DNA from: [Actinomadura] parvosata subsp. kistnae | Lineage (GTDB): Bacteria > Actinomycetota > Actinomycetes > Streptosporangiales > Streptosporangiaceae | Assembly (NCBI RefSeq): GCF_900323885.1 | Contig: NZ_OOHJ01000015.1 | Location: forward strand, 496,001 to 560,000 | DNA: 64,000 nucleotides | Reading direction: 5' to 3' | Part shown: in pieces, positions 58,795 through 64,000 of the stretch | How positions within the stretch are numbered: the first letter of the stretch is position 1 | Layout of the letters: the number at the start of each line of letters is the position of its first letter | The notes under the pieces: model-generated | The model's input: the letters and a program-made list of their open reading frames with translations, nothing else | The model's database searches: none | Told to the model about the DNA's origin: nothing | Position numbers and translations under genes: made by a program

Positions 58795-60712
58795 CCTCGC
58801 CCGCTCCGCCCGTGCCTGCCTCGCCCAGCAGAGCCTGGTCCAGCCCGGCCGGGGCGAGGGCGAGCACCTGCTCGCAGGCGAGCAGCAGCACCCCCGCGCT
58901 CCAGGCGTGCGACAGCGTCAGGTACATGCCCTTCGGCTGGAAGCAGTCCGTCTGGTAGTACCGCTCGGTGATCATGCCCCGGTAGGCGTTGAGGTCGCCG
59001 TCGGCGGCGGGCAGGAGCTGGCGGAAGCACTCCAGCGTCTCGTACGCCCGCTCCGCGTAGTACGGATCCCCCAGCGCCTCCGACAGCTCGGCCAGCTCGG
59101 TCGTGCACACCAGCCCGTACGCGTGCAGGTGCTGGTTGGACGGCGAGGCCTGGTCGGCGCCGCGGGTGGCGAAGCCGTAGCGGCCGAGCGGGGTGCGCGG
59201 GCCGAAGCGCACGTTGTAGGTGTAGCGGAAGGTGAGCGTCCAGTCGGCGGCGCGGCGGGCCAGGTCGAGCCAGCGGGCGGCGCCGGTGCGGCGGAACAGC
59301 GCCATGTACGCCAGCACGGCCGCGTACCCGTCCTCGGAGGTGGGGGCGAGGTCGACGTCCTCGGGGGCGCCGTAGACGAACTCGTCCTCGACGAAGGAGG
59401 CGTAGTACTCCCCGGCCCGCTCGGCCGCCCGCAGGTGGCCGGGGTCGCCGGACTCGGCGAGTGCCGCGATCCAGGTCAGGCCGGAGGCGCCGGACCAGGA
59501 CAGGACCTCGCCGGTGGCGGCGTGGTGCAGCGTGCCGAGGTTGCCGTCGGGGCGCTGGCGGGCGGCGATCACCCGCAGGTTGGAGCGGGCGGCGGCCTCC
59601 CAGGCGGGGTTGGGGCGCAGGCGCAGCGCGCGCAGCAGGAAGAGGGTGGCCTCCCCGAGTGTGCGCGCGTGCAGGGCGTCCTTGACGTGGCTCCAGCTCT
59701 GCGACCAGCCCGACTGCCGGTACCAGACGCCCCAGAACGTCCCGGACGGCGACAGGTTGGCGCAGATGAGGTCGATGACCCGTTCGGCGGCGGCGACGTG
59801 CTCGGGCCGTCCCCTCCGCAGCCCGTGCTCCAGGAGCGCCGCCGCCCACGGGATCCCGCTGACCCAGCCGACGTGCATGGCCTGCCGGTCCACGCGCTCG
59901 CCGTTGGTGCCGCTCACCTCCCTGTCGAACCCGACCGTCTCCAGCAGCACGCCGGGGTCGGGGTCGTAGTGCCAGCGGTACAGGCCCTCGGCGGCGATGT
60001 CGGCGGCCTCGGCCACGTCCTGCCACGGCTCGATCGGGGCGGCGGGCAGGCGCAGGTCGCGGTCCTCGCGCAGGAGCGGCGCGTACGCGTGCCGGTCGGG
60101 GGCCAGCGCGCTGGTCGCGACCGTCAGGACGTGCGACTCGCCGGGCCGCCACACGTGGGTGGCGGCGCGGGCGGCCAGCGCCAGGGCCGAGCCGTAGTAC
60201 GTCACCGGGTACTCCCGGTACGGGAACAGCAGCGCGACCGTGGCCCGCCCCGCCTCGTGCTCGATGGCCAGCCCGGTCGGGCCGAGCGGCGACTCCTCGT
60301 CCGCGATCAGCGCGGTGCCGCCGGTGTCGCCCCACACCAGCACGGCGGGGGTGGCGGCCCGGTCGGCGCGGAAGCCCCAGCGGGCCGAGACCATCTCCTC
60401 GGGGCGGTCGGCGCCGGCCTCGAAGCGGGGGAAGATCCGCTGGCAGGCGGCGGGGCGGTTCTCGCCGTAGAAGAGGCCGGGGATGAGCCACCACGGGTCG
60501 GCGGCGGCCACGGACCTGCTCACGCGGACGGTCGCGGCGGCGGGCTCGGCGCCGTCGTACCGGAGGCCGAGGGTCAGCTCGCGGCGGCCGGTGGGGCGCC
60601 GCTCGCCCCACTCCCACTCCACGCGGAACGGCCCGGCGGCATCGAGCAGCTCGACCAGCACCTCACCGCCGTCGGGGTCGGCGACCCTGACGGCCTGACC
60701 GCCGCTCACCAC
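58763..60712 (-). CDS. Probable glycoside hydrolase with (alpha/alpha) barrel
   Basis: A 649-residue protein without signal peptide. An N-terminal beta-rich region (to about 220) precedes an alpha-helical repeat domain with aromatic patches (GTFWGVWYRQSGWSQSWSHV, GNLGTLHHAATGEVLSWSGA, SNQHLHAYGLVC), like (alpha/alpha)6 glycosidases. The family is not clear to me. It begins at GTG 60712 overlapping the GH38 stop, so it is cotranscribed with the mannosidase and probably acts on the same glycan. Confidence 0.65.
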   Translation of the reverse strand: MVSGGQAVRVADPDGGEVLVELLDAAGPFRVEWEWGERRPTGRRELTLGLRYDGAEPAAATVRVSRSVAAADPWWLIPGLFYGENRPAACQRIFPRFEAGADRPEEMVSARWGFRADRAATPAVLVWGDTGGTALIADEESPLGPTGLAIEHEAGRATVALLFPYREYPVTYYGSALALAARAATHVWRPGESHVLTVATSALAPDRHAYAPLLREDRDLRLPAAPIEPWQDVAEAADIAAEGLYRWHYDPDPGVLLETVGFDREVSGTNGERVDRQAMHVGWVSGIPWAAALLEHGLRRGRPEHVAAAERVIDLICANLSPSGTFWGVWYRQSGWSQSWSHVKDALHARTLGEATLFLLRALRLRPNPAWEAAARSNLRVIAARQRPDGNLGTLHHAATGEVLSWSGASGLTWIAALAESGDPGHLRAAERAGEYYASFVEDEFVYGAPEDVDLAPTSEDGYAAVLAYMALFRRTGAARWLDLARRAADWTLTFRYTYNVRFGPRTPLGRYGFATRGADQASPSNQHLHAYGLVCTTELAELSEALGDPYYAERAYETLECFRQLLPAADGDLNAYRGMITERYYQTDCFQPKGMYLTLSHAWSAGVLLLACEQVLALAPAGLDQALLGEAGTGGAGEVRTGEAAPVG

Positions 60713-63273
60713 GGCTCCACGGTGAACGCGCCCCGGCGGACCCCCAGCTCGACCAGGTCCGTCTCCACCGCGGACAGCGGGTCGTCGAGCGGGATCCGGA
60801 ACGTGCGGATCTCGCTCGGCCCGAAGTCGGCGACGAGCCTGATCCCGGCCATCGGGATGTGCAGCGAGGCGACGGCGGGCCGCCCGGTGGTCTCGACGGC
60901 GCGGACGACGAGGTCGCGCGGGGCGTCCTCGTGCAGCTTCACCGCCGTGACCATGACCTGGTCGCCGCCGTCGTCGAGGTAGCCGCGCGCGCTGGGCAGC
61001 GGGCCGTCGTGGAAGCTCTCCAGCATCGCCCGCACCGGCGAGCCGAGCAGCGCGGCGCGCCGGGTGAGCCCGGCGGCCCGCCAGTCGCCGGCGTGCGGCA
61101 CCAGCAGGTACGAGAAGCTATGCGTCCCCTGGTCCTGGAAGGAGTAGTAGCCGTCGGGGTCCAGCAGGCGGGGGTCGTGCCAGGAGTAGACGGGGCTGCG
61201 GACGGCGGTGATGCCGATGCTGTGGCTGCGGCCCGGGCTCGGCGGGGAGACGTCGTAGCCGTGCTTGGCGTTGTTCACCACGGCCAGGCCGGCGCGGGCG
61301 CCGTCCACGGAGCCGGACAGGTCCACCCACGACTGGGCGGGCTCCTCCGCGCCGTCGATGGGCCTGGTCAGGTGGGCGAACGGGATCTCGTACGTGGCGA
61401 CGGGGCTCTGCAGCCCGACGGGGAAGCGCAGCTTCATCAGGTGCGCCTGCTCCCGCCAGTCGAGCGTGACCCGCACCTCGACGGCGTCGTCGCCGCCCGC
61501 GCCCAGGATGAACTCCTCGGCCATCGTGGAGCGGCCCCACTCGCGCTCGACGCGCAGGCGGGCCCGCAGCGGGCCGTGCTCGCGCAGCACGATGTCGGTG
61601 GTGACCATCTCCTCGCCGGGCCAGTCGTAGGAGACGACCCGGTGGCCCCACGTGTCGGTGGGGTCCTCGCAGACCTGGGTGTGCGGGCCGGCGGCGCCGG
61701 CCAGCAGGTCGGCGCCGGTGCGCTTGTCGACCAGGCTGGACAGCCAGCCGGTGACCGGGTCGAGCTCCAGGCGGAGCACGTCGTTCTCCAGGTGGTGCTC
61801 CGAGGCGAGCAGCGTGCCGCCCGGATGCTGCCCTGGGCCCTGGCGCAGGCGGTAGAGGCGGTAGCCGAGCGCGGGCAGCTCCGCCTGGAAGACGGTGGCG
61901 CCGCGCCCCTTGTCGTCGGTGGTGGCGACCGACTGGGTGCGCTGGCACGGCACGTCGGCGCCGTCCGCGTCCACGACGTGCACGCCGTTGGGGGCCAGGC
62001 CGTACTGCATCTCGACGCGGGTCGTGACCGGCCACGGGTGCGGGTTGAACACGACGACCGGCTGGGTGCCGCTCTCCTGCGGCACGGAGATCTCGCGGGC
62101 GATCACGTTGTGCGCCCTGGTGATGATCCGCTTGGAGATCGCGACGGCCTCGCCGAGCTGGTCGCGGGCGTCGTCGTAGGCGGGCTCGATGGCCGAGCCC
62201 GGCAGCACGTCGTGGAACTGGTTGAACAGCACCTGCTTCCACGCCCGCTCCAGGTCGGCGCGGGCGTCGTGGCCGGCGACGGCGGCCCACCGCTCGGCCG
62301 ACAGCACCGCCGCCTGCGCGCGGCGCTGCCACGCCTTGATGCCGGAGTGCGCGGAGTAGCAGCCGGCCGCGTGGTGCTGCAGGTCGTCGCGCCACACGGG
62401 CAGCTCCGCCAGGCCCTGCTCGCCGAGCCGCTTGGTCATCTCGTCGAAGTAGCGGCGCGGGGACGACATCGTCAGCTCCCCGAACGTGCCCATCCGGTCG
62501 TAGCGGTGGATGGAGTCGATGTTCGCCTTCGTGGGGCCGCCGCCGTGGTTGCCCACCCCGTAGAAGATCATCAGGTCGCCGAGCGAGCGGTCGAGCTGGC
62601 CGAGCGCCTTCTCCGTCTGCCCGGCCACCTCGCCGGGCGGGCTGCAGTACTCGAACGGGATCCGGTAGGCCAGCACCCGGCTGCCGTCGGGCGCCTCCCA
62701 CCAGAACATCGTGCCGGGCAGCTCGCTCTCGTGCGGGCCGGGCCGCAGGAAGCAGTACGAGTCCATGCCCTGGCCTCGCAGGATGGCGGGGAGCATGGCG
62801 TTGTGGCCGAACGGGTCGACGTTCATGCCGACCGAGGCCGTGACGTCGAACTTCTCCTTCAGGTACCGCTGACCGTACAGGCCCTGGCGGACGAACGACT
62901 CGCCCGACGGCATGTTGCAGTCGGGCTCCACCCACCAGCCGCCCGTCATGACCCAGCGGCCCTCGGCCACCCTCTCCTGGATCCTGGCGAACAGCTCGGG
63001 GTCGGACTCCTCGACCCACGACAGCAGCACGACCTGGTCGCAGGTGAAGACGAAGTCGGGGTACTCGTCCATGCGGTGGATCGCCGACCAGAACGTGGCC
63101 CGCGCCTCCTGGTAGCCCTCCTGCCACGGCCACAACCACACCGGGTCGAGGTGCGCGTTGCCGATCATGTGCAGGGTGCGGGCGGGCGAGGCCACCGGAC
63201 GGGGCGCCGTCGGGAGATCGCGCGGCCGGCCGCCCGAGGGGGCGTTCGACATCGGGGCCACGCGCCGGGTCAT
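60706..63273 (-). CDS. Alpha-mannosidase, glycoside hydrolase family 38
   Basis: An 855-residue retaining alpha-mannosidase. The zinc-site start IGNAHLDPVWLWPWQEGYQE and the nucleophile Asp in GMNVDPFGHNAMLP are clear. Further metal ligand His lies in NQFHDVLPGSAIEPAYDDA, and the C-terminal beta-domains follow. It has no signal peptide, so it removes mannose from imported oligosaccharides. ATG 63273 overlaps the SIS gene stop (ATGA); ATG 63285 is an alternative. Operon with a SIS isomerase and a second hydrolase. Confidence 0.93.
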   Translation of the reverse strand: MTRRVAPMSNAPSGGRPRDLPTAPRPVASPARTLHMIGNAHLDPVWLWPWQEGYQEARATFWSAIHRMDEYPDFVFTCDQVVLLSWVEESDPELFARIQERVAEGRWVMTGGWWVEPDCNMPSGESFVRQGLYGQRYLKEKFDVTASVGMNVDPFGHNAMLPAILRGQGMDSYCFLRPGPHESELPGTMFWWEAPDGSRVLAYRIPFEYCSPPGEVAGQTEKALGQLDRSLGDLMIFYGVGNHGGGPTKANIDSIHRYDRMGTFGELTMSSPRRYFDEMTKRLGEQGLAELPVWRDDLQHHAAGCYSAHSGIKAWQRRAQAAVLSAERWAAVAGHDARADLERAWKQVLFNQFHDVLPGSAIEPAYDDARDQLGEAVAISKRIITRAHNVIAREISVPQESGTQPVVVFNPHPWPVTTRVEMQYGLAPNGVHVVDADGADVPCQRTQSVATTDDKGRGATVFQAELPALGYRLYRLRQGPGQHPGGTLLASEHHLENDVLRLELDPVTGWLSSLVDKRTGADLLAGAAGPHTQVCEDPTDTWGHRVVSYDWPGEEMVTTDIVLREHGPLRARLRVEREWGRSTMAEEFILGAGGDDAVEVRVTLDWREQAHLMKLRFPVGLQSPVATYEIPFAHLTRPIDGAEEPAQSWVDLSGSVDGARAGLAVVNNAKHGYDVSPPSPGRSHSIGITAVRSPVYSWHDPRLLDPDGYYSFQDQGTHSFSYLLVPHAGDWRAAGLTRRAALLGSPVRAMLESFHDGPLPSARGYLDDGGDQVMVTAVKLHEDAPRDLVVRAVETTGRPAVASLHIPMAGIRLVADFGPSEIRTFRIPLDDPLSAVETDLVELGVRRGAFTVEPW

Positions 63274-63863
63274 GCGGCCGCCCATGCGTCGACCTTCTCG
63301 CTGATCATGTGCAGCATCAGTGTGTGGATCTCCTGGATGCGCGGGGTCTCTGAGCTGGGGGCGAGGAGGAGGTGATCGGCGTGCTCGGCGGCCGCGCCGC
63401 CGTCGCCACCGCCGAACAGTACCGTCACCGCGCCGTTGGTCCGTGCGGCTTCGAGCGCGCTGACCACGTTGGCCGAGTTGCCGCTGGTGGTGAACGCAGC
63501 CACGACGTCGCCCGGGCGGGCCAGCGCGCGCACCTGCCGGGCGAAGACGTCATCATAGGCGTAGTCGTTGGCGATGCACGTCATAACGGTCGCATCGGTC
63601 GTCAGCGTGACCGTGGGCAGCGGGCGGCGGTCGCGCTTGTAGTGGCCGATCAGCTCGCCGGTGAGGTGCTGGGCGTCGGCGGCGCTGCCGCCGTTGCCCA
63701 TCGTGTAGAGGGTGCCGCCGCGGGTGAAGGTGTCGATGAGCAGGTCCGCGACGCTCTCGACGGCGGGCAGGAGCGCCGGCATGCCGCGCGCGGCGGCCAG
63801 GTGGCCCGCCACGTGCTCGGCGAGGACGTCGGTGAGCGGGGGCATCGGGGGAAGATCAGGCAT
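63270..63863 (-). CDS. SIS-domain protein (phosphoheptose isomerase-like, GmhA family)
   Basis: A 197-residue sugar isomerase-fold protein. Typical segments are TMGNGGSAADAQHLTGELIG, ARPGDVVAAFTTSGNSANVV (the phosphosugar-binding Ser cluster) and ETPRIQEIHTLMLHMISEKVD. GmhA-like proteins isomerise sedoheptulose 7-phosphate, but in glycan operons they act on or sense other sugar phosphates. ATG 63863 follows AGGAAAG. It is the first complete gene of the mannosidase operon. Confidence 0.9.
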   Translation of the reverse strand: MPDLPPMPPLTDVLAEHVAGHLAAARGMPALLPAVESVADLLIDTFTRGGTLYTMGNGGSAADAQHLTGELIGHYKRDRRPLPTVTLTTDATVMTCIANDYAYDDVFARQVRALARPGDVVAAFTTSGNSANVVSALEAARTNGAVTVLFGGGDGGAAAEHADHLLLAPSSETPRIQEIHTLMLHMISEKVDAWAAA

Positions 63864-63948
63864 GGGTCTTTCCTGAGGCGAGGTCAGGGGGGCCGGCATC
63901 CGGCCGGCCGGGGATCAGGGCGTGGCCGGGATCGGTTGTGGCCGGGGA

Positions 63949-64000
63949 TCAGGTCGTGGCTCCGGTGATGAGGTCGTGGGCGACGGCGCCGGCGCCGACC
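63949..64000 (-). CDS. C-terminal fragment of the gene upstream of the SIS gene
   Basis: The last 16 codons of a minus-strand frame run in from outside the window and end at TGA 63,949, reading VGAGAVAHDLITGATT. A GAGA-containing Gly/Ala-rich end like this is common in sugar kinases (ROK or BadF types) but too short for assignment. It ends 85 bp before the SIS start and is probably in the same operon. A short GGCCGG-rich stretch follows, with possible hairpins. Confidence 0.45.
   Translation of the reverse strand, partial: VGAGAVAHDLITGATT

Overview
The window is 64 kb of very GC-rich DNA with a strong G/C bias at third codon positions and frequent GTG/TTG starts. It carries actinomycete hallmarks: a conservon (cvnABCD), a RamC-type lanthipeptide synthetase, a TioE-type double MerR regulator and actinobacterial terpene cyclases. 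It looks like a chromosomal segment of a filamentous actinomycete. A Streptosporangiaceae/Nonomuraea-type host is my guess, not something the sequence proves. I saw no rRNA, tRNA, CRISPR, IS element, integrase or origin.

Layout. 1-18 kb is ordinary metabolism: a pobA fragment with a divergent IclR regulator and a clear operator, a pyruvate-oxidase-like TPP enzyme, oxidoreductases, a stand-alone LigD-type polymerase domain, an enoyl-CoA hydratase, a DUF4132 protein, an AidB-like acyl-CoA dehydrogenase with a divergent PaaX-type regulator, a GCS2-type ligase, and an SDR/XRE pair with a zinc alcohol dehydrogenase. 18.4-28.6 kb is a class III lanthipeptide locus of the SapB/AmfS (ram) type: LuxR-type response regulator, prolyl oligopeptidase, two ABC half-transporters, a 43-residue precursor gene, the LanKC synthetase and a histidine kinase. 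28.7-43.8 kb is mixed: aldo-keto reductases, PolX-PHP, a secreted metalloprotease, a molybdopterin oxidoreductase, a wax ester synthase/DGAT, a TetR-MFS efflux pair, a STAS protein and an exported esterase. This part is rich in short tandem repeats, two of them inside genes. 43.8-49.0 kb is a diterpenoid cluster: GGPP-type prenyl synthase, P450, class II cyclase and class I synthase. 49.2-53.0 kb is the conservon. 53-58.8 kb holds small unknowns, a 2H phosphoesterase with an N-terminal repeat, a TioE regulator with an erythromycin esterase, and an epimerase/TetR pair around a palindromic operator. 58.8-64 kb is a glycan-degradation operon: SIS isomerase, GH38 alpha-mannosidase and an (alpha/alpha)-barrel hydrolase.

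How the genes fit together. In the lanthipeptide locus the synthetase, precursor, transporters and peptidase lie on one strand and overlap or nearly touch. The kinase lies upstream on the same strand and the response regulator ends against the peptidase, so a self-contained morphogen-like peptide system with its own two-component control is plausible. In the terpene cluster the order of enzymes suggests GGPP formation, class II cyclization, class I ionization and P450 oxidation.

A caution on sequence quality. Four genes (both lanthipeptide ABC genes, the class II cyclase and a DUF6882-like gene) are each broken by exactly one missing base. Each can be repaired by adding one base to a G or C run, so base-calling error is the first explanation to test before calling them pseudogenes.
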